Notes: generated by a model from the sequence alone, not told the origin. Positions 8,023 to 16,251 are shown, counted from the first letter of the stretch. The stretch: 20,450 bases of DNA from Actinomycetes bacterium (GCA_023436925.1 JAEZHJ010000070.1:1-20450), one strand, 5' to 3'. Numbers and translations are program-made.

Positions 8023-11000
8023 ATGCGGGCGCTGATCCTCGACGGCGGCCTGCTCGGCAGGCCGTCGCAGCCAACCGACCCGGCGCTGCTCCGGGTCGGC
8101 AGCGGCGAGACGGTCTTCGGCCGTCAGGTCCGGCTGTTGGCGGGTCGGGGAGTCACCGAGATCCTCGTGGTCGGCACCTGGGACGAGGACGCGCGGGGGG
8201 AGGCCGCCCGCCCCTACCGGACGCGGGTCGCCGTCCGGTTCGCCCACCCCGGCCCGGAGCCGGGCTGGACGCAGCCCGCCGGCAGCGGCCGTCCCGTCGG
8301 CGAGGACGCGGTGCTGGTGATCGCCGATGACCTGGTGTTCACCGACGAGGTGCTCGAACTCGTGGCCGCCGACCCCCACGGTGACGTCGCCCTGTACGAC
8401 CCGGCCGCTGGGGACGGGACCCGACTCGACCCGGGTTCGGCCGGTCGGTTCGGGTCGGGCAGCCTGGCCGCGCCGGCCCCCGACGCGCTGAAGGTGCTCG
8501 TCCGCGATGGCGCGCTCGCGCGGATCACGGGCGCCTCCGGCGTTGGCAACGCTGCCTGCTGGCCGGTCCTGAAGCTGTCGGCCCCCGTCGCCGCGCAGTG
8601 GCTCACCCAGCTCACCACCGCTGCCGCCGACGACCCCGCACCGGCGATCACCGCGCTGAACCGGGTGGCGAAGCAGTCGAGGATCGCCGTGGCGGACCTC
8701 GCCGGCCGGTGGATCGATCGCGCAGTCGACACCCCGGACTTCGCCGAGACGATCCGACAGGCTCGGGCGGCCGACCTGGCGGCGCAGCGCACCATCTGCG
8801 AGACCCGTGGTTACGTCCACCTGGGCCGCGAGTTCGCCCGGCACGGGATGTCGCGGGTCCTGCTGGTGGCCGATGCCGGCTTCGACCAGCTCGAGTTGGC
8901 CGACTATCTGGCCAGACTGGGTGTCGAACTCGTCCGGTTCGACAGCTTCGCCACGGTGCCCGACTGGCAGGATGTCGTCGCGGCGGTCACGACCTTCCGG
9001 CACCACGACTGCGACGGCGTCCTCACCGTCGGGGACGAGGCCGCGATCAGCGTCGGGAAGCTGGTGAAGCTGCTGGCCGACGGTCCGGGCCTGAGCGTGC
9101 CGCCCAACACCGGCGCCGGGTTCTCCGCCACCCCCCACCTCGTCGTCGCGACCCCGGGCAGTCTCGGGGCAGAATCGACCAGCTTCGCCGTGGTGCGGAC
9201 GCCGCAGGGCCTGCGGCAGGTCTGGCAGGACTGCCTGCTGCCCGAGGTCGCCGTGCTCGACAGCACCGTGTGGTCGGCTGCGAGCAGCTACCAGCGGCGC
9301 AGCGCGATGCTGGGCGCCCTGGCCAGGGCCATCGAGGCGGCCTGGCTCCCGACCGCCACCGATGAGAGCACCGCCTACGCCCTCGAGGCGCTCGGGTTGC
9401 TGGCCCGGCGCCTGTTCGATGCGATCCGCAAGCCCGGCCCGGCCACTGACCGCGACGTGCTGAAGGCGGCGAACCTGGCCGGGCGGGCGATCAGCCTGAC
9501 CGGGCCCGGAGTCGTCGGCCTCCTCAGCCATGACGTCGCCCAGCGGCTCGGGATTGCTCGCGGCCACGCCACAGCCCTCTGCCTGCCGCCGGTCTGGCGG
9601 TCCCTGCTGGCCGGCCTGCCCGGCGCCGACGTCGGCCCGGCGGCCCGCTTCCGGGCCGCCTCGGACCGGATCGCCGCCCGGCTCGCGGCGGCGACGCCCG
9701 AGGCCGCCGTGGTGCGGCTGGAGTGGGTCGCGCGCCTGCTCGACGGGCACGCCCCGAACGCAGACCCGGACCGGGATCCGGTCGATCCGGCGGCCGCCGG
9801 CGAGGAAGACCTGGCCTGCCTCGCCACGGGAGCGAGCCCGCTGCCGCTCACCGAGGCGCAGCTGGCCGAGGCGCGCCGGTCGGCGCTGGTGGCGGGCACC
9901 CGCGTCGCGCCCGAGCGACCCGACCTGGAGGTGCTGGTCCGGTTCGACACCTTCTGCCGGGCCCGGAACGTGGCGTACTTCCTGTTCGGCCGGACCCTGC
10001 TGGACGCGGTCACCGTCGGCGAGCTGACACCGTGGAGCGGCCCGATCACCCTGGCGATGCACCGCCGCGCCTACGACAAGCTCGCCCGCTGGCGCGACCA
10101 GCTTCCCCCGACGTTGTGGCTGGACGACCTGGCCGGCAACCCGGCCCGGAGCAGCCTCGCCCCGAGGGTGGTGCTGTCCGGCGGCGAGCGTCCGGAGCAC
10201 CCCGACGCCCTGCCGGGGATCACCATCCGCGTCCTGGACAGCGTCAACGAGGGATTCGCCCCCAGCCAGCTCGTCCGCCGCGGCGTCCTGCGACTGCTGC
10301 ACCGGATGACCCTCGCCAGCGAGGCTCCGGACGCCTCCGGCGGCGCGATCGAGCGCCTCGGCGCCCGGCTGGGCCCGGCCCGACTGGAACGGCTGCGGCT
10401 GCGGCACACCCGCCGGGGCCGACGGCGCCCTGGCGTGCACAGCTATGTCGACCCCGGTCTGGGCGGCGGGTTCGCCGGGTTCCGGTTCCAGGCCGAGTGG
10501 TTCGGCAAGGATCATCACGAGACCCTGCACGGCCGCCAGTTCCGCGCTCCCGTCCGGCCTGACGCCGTGCTGGCCGCCCTGTTCGGCAAGAGCTACCGCG
10601 GCCTGCGCAGCGTTCCCGAGAAGCCGCGGCGGCGGGCTGCCGCGGCATCGCCGGCGAGCGCCGTCCCAGCGTCCACAGCGGTCGCGCCCGCCGGGACCAC
10701 GGCCCCGGCACGGCCCTCCGGCGGCGCTCCGCTGCTGTCCATCATCGTTCCGGTCTACAACGTGGAGCGTTACCTGGCCCAGTGCCTCGACTCGCTGTGC
10801 CAGCAGGACACCGGCGGCTACGAGGTCATCGCGGTGGACGACGGTTCCCCCGACGGGTCGCTGGAGATCCTGCGGGACTACGAGCGACGCTTCCCCGATC
10901 TGCTCCGGGTGGTCAGCAAGCCGAACGGCGGCCTGTCGGACGCCCGCAACTTCGGGCTCGGGCTCGCCCGCGGCTCCTACGTGGGCTTCGTCGACTCCGA

Positions 11001-12648
11001 CGACTTCGTCTCGACCAGCCTGGTCCGGTTGATGACCGCCAAGGCGCTGGCCGGCGATGCCGACATCGTGGTCTGCAACCACGCCGAGTACTGGGCCGAG
11101 GAGAACCGGGCCGACGTGCGGTGGATGAGCTTCATCAACAGCTACGGCCACCCGGTCAGCGAGCGTCCGGAACTGCTGGTGGCGGCCCATCCCTACGCCT
11201 GGAACAAGATCTACCGTCGGCGGCTCTTCGACGACTACGAGATCCGCTACCCCAAGGGCCAGGCCTTCGAGGACTCGGCGACCACGTTCAACCTGATGCT
11301 GCACGCCAACCGGATCGAGTACGTCGACGAGGCGCTGTACTTCTACCGGATGGACCGGCCCGACTCCATCACGAACACCTTCAACGAGAAGTTCTACGAC
11401 ATCTTCAAGTCCTTCGACTCCCTGCAGGGGTTCTACCGCCGGTACGGCCGCCTGGAGGAGTTCCGGGAGGAGATCAACGAGTTGATGCGGCGGACCTCGT
11501 TCGCCCGCGTCAACGCCCTGGAGACCTGCCGGGACCCGGAGGCGGTGGCGGCCTTCCTCACCGCGGTGTACGACTACCTCGACCGGCACGGGCCGGGCTG
11601 GGCGCAGAACAGGTACTTCCGCCGCCAGATGGAGAACCCCAAGTACGGCGAACACCCCAAGTACCGGGCGATGCACAGCCGGACGCTGATGCTGGACTAC
11701 TTCCGCAACTTGTGGAAGATCCAGGGCGACGACCTGGCGCTGGCGGCGGGCCACAGCACCGCGGAACTGATCGGCAGGCTGCAGCAGGAGGAACTGGACA
11801 TCCTGCTCGAGATCGACCGGTTCTGCACCGATCGCGGGCTCACCTACTACCTCGCCGAGGGGACGCTGCTGGGGGCCGTCCGGCACCAGGGCTTCATCCC
11901 GTGGGACGACGACATCGACATCGTGATGCCCCGGGCCGACTACGAGGTCTTCCTCGCCGCCCTGGCCGACGGCCAGGAGCCGGTCCTGCGGCTGTTCCAC
12001 GAATCGACCTACCGGCGCTACCACCTCACCTTCGCCAAGGTGCTCTCCACCAGCCCCAGCGGGTTCACCAACACCAACATCCCGGTGCCGGTGGAGTTCC
12101 AGGGCCCGTGCGTGGACGTGTTCCCGCTGGACCGGGCTCCCGTCCGCCGCGACCGTCCCACCGAGCGGCGGGTGCGGCTGCTGCGGGACCTGCTGCTGTT
12201 CAAGGTGGGCTACATGTCCGAGCGGACGAAGCGGGCCCGGTACGGCACCTACCTGCTCTCGACCGTGGTCGGCTTCGGCTACCTCCAGCGCAGGATCCAG
12301 CGGTACTACCGGCGCCACGAGAACGACCCGAAGGCGACCTGTCTGGTCAACTACGCCAGCTCGTACCCCGTCGATCGCGAGAAGACGGCGGCCACCAATT
12401 ACGGCGAGCCGGTCCGGATCCCCTTCGAGGGCCACCTGCTGCCGGTCCCGGCCAACTGGGACGCCGTGCTGCGGACCACCTACGGTGCCTACATGGAGCT
12501 TCCGCCGGAGCACGCCCGCCGGCCCCGCCACCGTCCGCGCTGGCGGGAACTCAGCGATGCCGCGCCAGCCGTGGCGGGGTCAGCCGGCGAGGAACCGGCG
12601 CAGGCGGCGCAGGCCGGCCCGGCCCCGCAGCACAGTGAGGTGTCGTAG
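8023..12648 (+). CDS. Degenerate copy of the trifunctional fusion, joined to an active-looking GT2 and LicD domain
   Basis: 1541 residues. Residues 1-867 align collinearly with the whole preceding fusion (RALILDGG against KALIFNSG at the start, EWFG...KSYRG against EWFG...PGYRG at the end) but have lost the active sites. NTP transferase: the K23 region and HGD are gone (ADD instead). Reductase: GGGS became GDEA (337-340), and all four presumed metal ligands changed (D to G431, Q to R435, H to G499, H to R513). LicD: WDDDVD became WSGPIT (671-676). After an Ala/Pro-rich linker (~870-903) comes a GT2 domain (~905-1150; VDDGSPDG, DSDD at 991-994) and then an intact LicD domain (~1248-1500; YYLAEGT, WDDDID at 1294-1299). 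ATG 8023 is chosen because it matches the start of the preceding gene; a weak GAGGCGG lies 11-12 bases upstream. The N-terminal part may be a scaffold or partner for the active enzyme (inference). The last 69 bases overlap the convergent gene. Confidence 0.9.
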   Translation: MRALILDGGLLGRPSQPTDPALLRVGSGETVFGRQVRLLAGRGVTEILVVGTWDEDARGEAARPYRTRVAVRFAHPGPEPGWTQPAGSGRPVGEDAVLVIADDLVFTDEVLELVAADPHGDVALYDPAAGDGTRLDPGSAGRFGSGSLAAPAPDALKVLVRDGALARITGASGVGNAACWPVLKLSAPVAAQWLTQLTTAAADDPAPAITALNRVAKQSRIAVADLAGRWIDRAVDTPDFAETIRQARAADLAAQRTICETRGYVHLGREFARHGMSRVLLVADAGFDQLELADYLARLGVELVRFDSFATVPDWQDVVAAVTTFRHHDCDGVLTVGDEAAISVGKLVKLLADGPGLSVPPNTGAGFSATPHLVVATPGSLGAESTSFAVVRTPQGLRQVWQDCLLPEVAVLDSTVWSAASSYQRRSAMLGALARAIEAAWLPTATDESTAYALEALGLLARRLFDAIRKPGPATDRDVLKAANLAGRAISLTGPGVVGLLSHDVAQRLGIARGHATALCLPPVWRSLLAGLPGADVGPAARFRAASDRIAARLAAATPEAAVVRLEWVARLLDGHAPNADPDRDPVDPAAAGEEDLACLATGASPLPLTEAQLAEARRSALVAGTRVAPERPDLEVLVRFDTFCRARNVAYFLFGRTLLDAVTVGELTPWSGPITLAMHRRAYDKLARWRDQLPPTLWLDDLAGNPARSSLAPRVVLSGGERPEHPDALPGITIRVLDSVNEGFAPSQLVRRGVLRLLHRMTLASEAPDASGGAIERLGARLGPARLERLRLRHTRRGRRRPGVHSYVDPGLGGGFAGFRFQAEWFGKDHHETLHGRQFRAPVRPDAVLAALFGKSYRGLRSVPEKPRRRAAAASPASAVPASTAVAPAGTTAPARPSGGAPLLSIIVPVYNVERYLAQCLDSLCQQDTGGYEVIAVDDGSPDGSLEILRDYERRFPDLLRVVSKPNGGLSDARNFGLGLARGSYVGFVDSDDFVSTSLVRLMTAKALAGDADIVVCNHAEYWAEENRADVRWMSFINSYGHPVSERPELLVAAHPYAWNKIYRRRLFDDYEIRYPKGQAFEDSATTFNLMLHANRIEYVDEALYFYRMDRPDSITNTFNEKFYDIFKSFDSLQGFYRRYGRLEEFREEINELMRRTSFARVNALETCRDPEAVAAFLTAVYDYLDRHGPGWAQNRYFRRQMENPKYGEHPKYRAMHSRTLMLDYFRNLWKIQGDDLALAAGHSTAELIGRLQQEELDILLEIDRFCTDRGLTYYLAEGTLLGAVRHQGFIPWDDDIDIVMPRADYEVFLAALADGQEPVLRLFHESTYRRYHLTFAKVLSTSPSGFTNTNIPVPVEFQGPCVDVFPLDRAPVRRDRPTERRVRLLRDLLLFKVGYMSERTKRARYGTYLLSTVVGFGYLQRRIQRYYRRHENDPKATCLVNYASSYPVDREKTAATNYGEPVRIPFEGHLLPVPANWDAVLRTTYGAYMELPPEHARRPRHRPRWRELSDAAPAVAGSAGEEPAQAAQAGPAPQHSEVS

Positions 12649-13830
12649 CGCGTCCGCTGCCTGCCGCGGCCCGGCCGGAGCGGCGTGCCGGGTGACCGCC
12701 GGGGCCTGCGACGGCTTCGATGCGGCTTGCCGCTCCCGGTAGCTGCGGATCGCGTCCTTGAGGGCTGCGGTGAGTTCGGCGTCCCCGACCTCGCGGGCCA
12801 GCCGGAGGTTCTGCAGCGCGAACCGGTCCCGGTCCAGTTCCTGGGTGCGAATGCGTTCGGTGCTGAAGGTGGCCGGGAACACGTCGAAGGCGTCGAGGGC
12901 GCCGGCCAGCTTGAGGGTCGTCATGGTGCGAAGGCACTTCTCGCACAGCCCGCAGTTGTAGGCGCCGGTCTTCTTCCAGCACACCCTCAGGTGGCGCCGG
13001 GCGGAGTCGTTGGCGGCCAGGTGGAGCGTCTTGTCGAGCCGGCTGGTCGCGGCGCCGTCGTGGGCGAAGGTGAGGTACTCGGTGGAGTAGAGCCGGTCGG
13101 TCAGCGGATGGGTGCCCCACGGGCCCAGTTCGGTGTAGACGCGGGAGGACGGGACCAGCAGGGTCCCACCGTGCTGGTGCAGCAGCATGCCGGCTGCGAG
13201 CAGGGCCGGCCCGTGGGCGATCGGTCCCCAGTAGATGCGCCCGGCCGTGAACTGCTTGAGGTTCGTGGCGAGGTGGACCAGCGGCTTGCCGAGTTCGGTG
13301 GCTGCGGCCTGGAGGTGGCCCAGGGTCTCGGCGAAGAAGGCGGTGTCGTGCAGCGGGATGTCGTAACCGTGCACGAAGGCGAGCGCGGTGACCCGCTCCG
13401 GCTCGGCCACGGCGGTGAAGTAGGAGTCGACGCCGCCGGTGAAGAAGGAGATGGTGCCCGGCGCGGCGGCCGGTCCCGGGGCCGACCGGGCGGTCACGTC
13501 GAGCCGGGCACGGGTGAGCTTGCGCGGGTGCCAGCAGGTCAGGATGTCCTGCAACTCCGCGCTCTGAGCCAGCAGCCGCGGGGAGACCGGCGCCGCCAGG
13601 CGCAGGTCAGTGCCCGCGGCCATCGCCAGCAGCAGCCCGAGCGCGAAGCAGGCGTCCGCGGCCGCCTCCCGGCTGACCCGGGTGCCGGCCGGCAGCCGGA
13701 ACCACAGCCGGTCGTCGACCCGCCCGTCGGGCCAGTCGACGCTGACCTGGGCGGCGACCTCGACCGCGTCGGCGTGTTCGCTCACGGTCGGTGCGCCTAC
13801 CTCTACCACGGCGCGACTGTATCGGTTCAC
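12580..13830 (-). CDS. QueC-like PP-loop ATPase, unknown substrate
   Basis: 416 residues. TGGVDS at 131-136 is a PP-loop (SGGxDS type), which binds ATP and adenylates a carboxyl or carbonyl oxygen in this superfamily. C284, C293, C296 and C299 form C-x8-C-x2-C-x2-C, the spacing of the zinc site of QueC (7-cyano-7-deazaguanine synthase). The N-terminal ~125 residues are an extension with no motif I recognise, and the C-terminal ~60 residues are Ala/Arg-rich and probably disordered. No other preQ0/queuosine genes are visible, so I do not call it queC; an adenylation or amidation step on the glycan or its precursor is possible. GTG 13830 was chosen as start; GTG 13809 is an alternative. It is divergent to the pyruvyl transferase gene (62-bp gap), and its 3' end overlaps the convergent gene. 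Confidence 0.8.
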   Translation of the reverse strand: MNRYSRAVVEVGAPTVSEHADAVEVAAQVSVDWPDGRVDDRLWFRLPAGTRVSREAAADACFALGLLLAMAAGTDLRLAAPVSPRLLAQSAELQDILTCWHPRKLTRARLDVTARSAPGPAAAPGTISFFTGGVDSYFTAVAEPERVTALAFVHGYDIPLHDTAFFAETLGHLQAAATELGKPLVHLATNLKQFTAGRIYWGPIAHGPALLAAGMLLHQHGGTLLVPSSRVYTELGPWGTHPLTDRLYSTEYLTFAHDGAATSRLDKTLHLAANDSARRHLRVCWKKTGAYNCGLCEKCLRTMTTLKLAGALDAFDVFPATFSTERIRTQELDRDRFALQNLRLAREVGDAELTAALKDAIRSYRERQAASKPSQAPAVTRHAAPAGPRQAADALRHLTVLRGRAGLRRLRRFLAG

Positions 13831-13834
13831 GAGC

Positions 13835-13845
13835 CTCGCTAGGAT
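13835..13845. promoter_or_regulatory. Overlapping divergent -10-like boxes
   Basis: On the plus strand TAGGAT (13840-13845) lies about 48 bases before the start of the pyruvyl transferase. On the minus strand TAGCGA (13841-13836) lies 5 bases before GTG 13830 of the PP-loop gene. The boxes overlap, so the two genes probably compete for, or share, one regulated promoter region. No -35 boxes are clear. Confidence 0.4.
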
Positions 13846-13881
13846 GCCAGCGTCGGTGGCCCGGGGCGGGCGCCCTGGACC

Positions 13882-13887
13882 GGGAGG
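13882..13887 (+). promoter_or_regulatory. Ribosome binding site of the pyruvyl transferase gene
   Basis: GGGAGG lies 5 bases before TTG 13893 but only 2 bases before GTG 13890, so it favours the TTG as start. Confidence 0.65.
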
Positions 13888-13892
13888 CAGTG

Positions 13893-15371
13893 TTGCGGGT
13901 CGTAGTCGTGGGGGACGTCGGACGCGCCGCCTTCTACCACACCGGCGACGAGGCGATGACCGACGCCGCGATCGACCAGCTGCAGGCCCGCGGGGTCGAG
14001 GACATCGTGCTGGTGGCCTCCAGCCCGCCGGTCGCGACCCTGACCTACGGCGTTGCGGCCGTGCCGCGGGTCCGCTTCTCGAAGAAGTGGAGCCGGCAGC
14101 GCTGTGACCGCCGGCTGGCCTCGCTCACCGCGATGCTCGAGCGGGGCGAGCTCCCCGAGGGCGAGCTGCGCACAGTGGCCGAGGCGGTGGCGGGCGCCGA
14201 CGCCGTGCTGATCGCCGGGGGCGGCAACCTGCGCTCGGAGCACCGCTACATGATCTACCAGCGGCTCGCCATCGTCCGGGTCGCCCGGCACTACGGCAAG
14301 CCGGTCTTCGTCACCAGCCAGACCGTCGGGCCGATGCTGGACGAGGCCGACGAGCCGCTGGTGAAGGAGATCGCCGACACGGCGGTGCTCTTCGGAGCCC
14401 GGGAGCCGGACACCGCCGCCCTCGTCCGGGCGCTCGTCGACGACCCGGCGAGGGTCGTGCAGACGGTGGACGACTCGGTGCTGCTCGAGCCCCGGCCGCA
14501 GGACGTCCAGCGGGTGGCGGCCCTCGGGCTGCCCGCCCGCTACGTGGTGGCGAGCTTCACCTATCACACCGGCTTCACCGGCCTGACCCGCCCCGAGTAC
14601 CAGAGCCTCATCGCCGGCCTGCTGGACGCCGTCGCCGCGCGGCTCGACGCCGAGATCGTGCTGGTGCCGCACTGCGGCTCCTTCGACCCCGACCAGGTCA
14701 GCCTCGACCGGGCCAACGACCAGGGGATCCTCGCCGCCTCGGCCGGCGGCCGCGTGCGCGCGCTCCCGATGCTCACCGCCCGGGAGGCGATCGCGGTCAC
14801 CCGTGGCGCGGTGTTGTCGCTCTCGACGCGCTACCACGCCACCGTGTTCGGCACCTCCCGGGCCGTGCCCAGCATCGGCCTGGTGACCAGCTACTACTCG
14901 TCGGTGCGGATGGCCGGTGCCCTGGGCAACGTCGGGGTCTCGCAGTTCGCGATCCCGCTGTCGGAGTGGACCGCCCCGGTGCTCGCCCAGGCGGTGGACG
15001 AGATCGCGACCCGCGAGGCCGAACTGCGCCGACACCTCGGCCGGGCCCACCAAGTGCGCCGGGCCGAGCAATCGGCGTGGTGGGACGCGCTGGTGGCCGC
15101 GATGCGGGGCGACGCGGTCACCACCGGCAGCCTCAGCGAGCTGGAGGCCTTCGCCAGCGGAGACTGGCGCCAGCGGGTCGCCGACGCGCTGGCCTTCGCC
15201 AACCCGTACTGGGTGCGCACGACCGAACTGCGGCGGGCACAGGCCGAACTGGGTGAGGCGCGCGCCGCCGCCGCCCGCGGGCCGGTCGAGGCTCCGCCGC
15301 GAAGCGGTGGGCGGGTCGCCGGGGGGCTTCGCCGGGTCGGCGGCCGACTGCGGCGGGTCGTCCGGCTCTGA
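13893..15371 (+). CDS. Polysaccharide pyruvyl transferase family protein
   Basis: 492 residues. The fold resembles CsaB/WcaK-type polysaccharide pyruvyl transferases (PF04230): an N-terminal strand VVVVGDVG followed by HTGDEAM, a central IAGGGNLRSEH, VTSQTVGPM, VVASFTYHTGF, VLVPHCGS, and near the end LSLSTRYHATVFGTSRAVPSIGL split over the usual STRxH motif. These enzymes transfer pyruvate ketals from PEP to sugars of surface polymers, but the family also includes members with other acceptors, so the exact reaction is inferred. About 90 C-terminal residues after the domain are Ala/Arg-rich and look disordered. PEP would be a common precursor for this enzyme and PepM. TTG 13893 is chosen for its GGGAGG. 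The gene ends 16 bases from the convergent LicD gene. Confidence 0.85.
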   Translation: MRVVVVGDVGRAAFYHTGDEAMTDAAIDQLQARGVEDIVLVASSPPVATLTYGVAAVPRVRFSKKWSRQRCDRRLASLTAMLERGELPEGELRTVAEAVAGADAVLIAGGGNLRSEHRYMIYQRLAIVRVARHYGKPVFVTSQTVGPMLDEADEPLVKEIADTAVLFGAREPDTAALVRALVDDPARVVQTVDDSVLLEPRPQDVQRVAALGLPARYVVASFTYHTGFTGLTRPEYQSLIAGLLDAVAARLDAEIVLVPHCGSFDPDQVSLDRANDQGILAASAGGRVRALPMLTAREAIAVTRGAVLSLSTRYHATVFGTSRAVPSIGLVTSYYSSVRMAGALGNVGVSQFAIPLSEWTAPVLAQAVDEIATREAELRRHLGRAHQVRRAEQSAWWDALVAAMRGDAVTTGSLSELEAFASGDWRQRVADALAFANPYWVRTTELRRAQAELGEARAAAARGPVEAPPRSGGRVAGGLRRVGGRLRRVVRL

Positions 15372-15387
15372 CGGTCGGGCCGGCCGG

Positions 15388-16245
15388 TCAGCCCTGGCTG
15401 TCGCCGACCACCACGAACTGGTGGCGCCGGCCCCGCTCGGCCGGCGGCGGCGGCGTCCGGTAGTCACCGTAGATGGTCGTCAGCAGCACGTCGTAGCCGA
15501 CCGGCACCGGCATCGGGCTGCCCTCGAAGTCGACCCACTCCTGACGGGCGAAGACCTCGGCCGGCACCACCTGGGACCGCAACGGGTGGAAGGTCGCCAG
15601 TGCCGCCACGAACGGCCGGGGGCCGTCGCCGTGGCGGCGCAGCGTCCGCTCGAGTTGGCGGTGCAGGAAGCGCAGGCTGGTCAGCCGGGAGGCGGCGCGC
15701 AGCACCCGCTTCAGCGGACGGCTGGCCGGCTCGACGTCGAGTTTCTGGACCAGGCAGCCGCGCAGGAAGCGCAGCCAGGCGCTCTGCAGCATCAGGCCGG
15801 GACCGTCCGGGCGCGGGACGTACTCCAGCGGGAAGATGTCGATCAGCGGCCCGTTGTCATCGGTCAGGTGGGCGATGTGCTGCTGGCGGAAGCGTTGCGG
15901 GCCGTCGACCAGGCGCACCTTGGTGAAGGCTGACCAGTAGTCGGCCACGGTGCTGGGGTGCTGGACGCGGTAGCGGGCGCCCAGCCGATCGGGGGCCAGG
16001 CGCAGGAACCGCTCGTAGTCGGCACGGGGCATGTAGAGGTCGAGGTCGTCGTCCCAGGGCACGAAGCCGCCGTGGCGCACCGCGCCGATCAGGCTGCCCT
16101 CGGCCAGGAAGAACCGGATCCCGAACTCCTCGCACACCCGGGCGACGTCGTGCAGCATCCCCAGCAGGGTCTGGTGGAGTTCGCCGAGATCGGCGTCGGT
16201 CAGGGGTTCGCCGGCGGACGCACCGGCCTCTCCGACGCTCGTCAT
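15388..16245 (-). CDS. Stand-alone LicD family phosphotransferase
   Basis: 285 residues, typical single-domain LicD length. LicD proteins transfer a phospho-substituent (phosphocholine in the founding members) from a CDP- or CMP-activated donor to a glycan. All family marks are intact: FFLAEGSLIGAVRHGG, PWDDDLDLYMP (W64, D65-D67, D69) with DYERF, then PLIDIFPLEYV and VDFEG near the end. It is probably cytoplasmic and acts on lipid-linked glycan; no signal peptide is seen. ATG 16245 is chosen because GAGGAG lies 6 bases upstream; an upstream GTG-type start would add 24 Arg-rich residues and is unlikely. It is the third apparently active LicD domain in the window, after those in the two fusion proteins. 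The donor may be CMP-hydroxyethylphosphonate (inference from context). Confidence 0.92.
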   Translation of the reverse strand: MTSVGEAGASAGEPLTDADLGELHQTLLGMLHDVARVCEEFGIRFFLAEGSLIGAVRHGGFVPWDDDLDLYMPRADYERFLRLAPDRLGARYRVQHPSTVADYWSAFTKVRLVDGPQRFRQQHIAHLTDDNGPLIDIFPLEYVPRPDGPGLMLQSAWLRFLRGCLVQKLDVEPASRPLKRVLRAASRLTSLRFLHRQLERTLRRHGDGPRPFVAALATFHPLRSQVVPAEVFARQEWVDFEGSPMPVPVGYDVLLTTIYGDYRTPPPPAERGRRHQFVVVGDSQG

Positions 16246-16251
16246 CCACCA

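Noticed and set aside
7912..12531. A 1539-codon open frame on the minus strand opposite the giant fusion gene.
   Set aside because: It mirrors the codon phase of the plus-strand gene, its product is Gly/Val/Gln/Arg-rich with no family motif, and the plus strand shows clear GT2, LicD and fusion-type motifs. It is a by-product of high GC at third codon positions.
12580..13830. Calling the PP-loop protein queC.
   Set aside because: The ATP loop and cysteine spacing match, but the long N-terminal extension and lack of pathway partners do not support that function.
15365..15390. GC-rich dyad (TGACGG...CCGGTCA) between the convergent pyruvyl transferase and LicD genes as a terminator.
   Set aside because: The stem needs a bulge and there is no T-run on either strand; a Rho-independent terminator cannot be supported.
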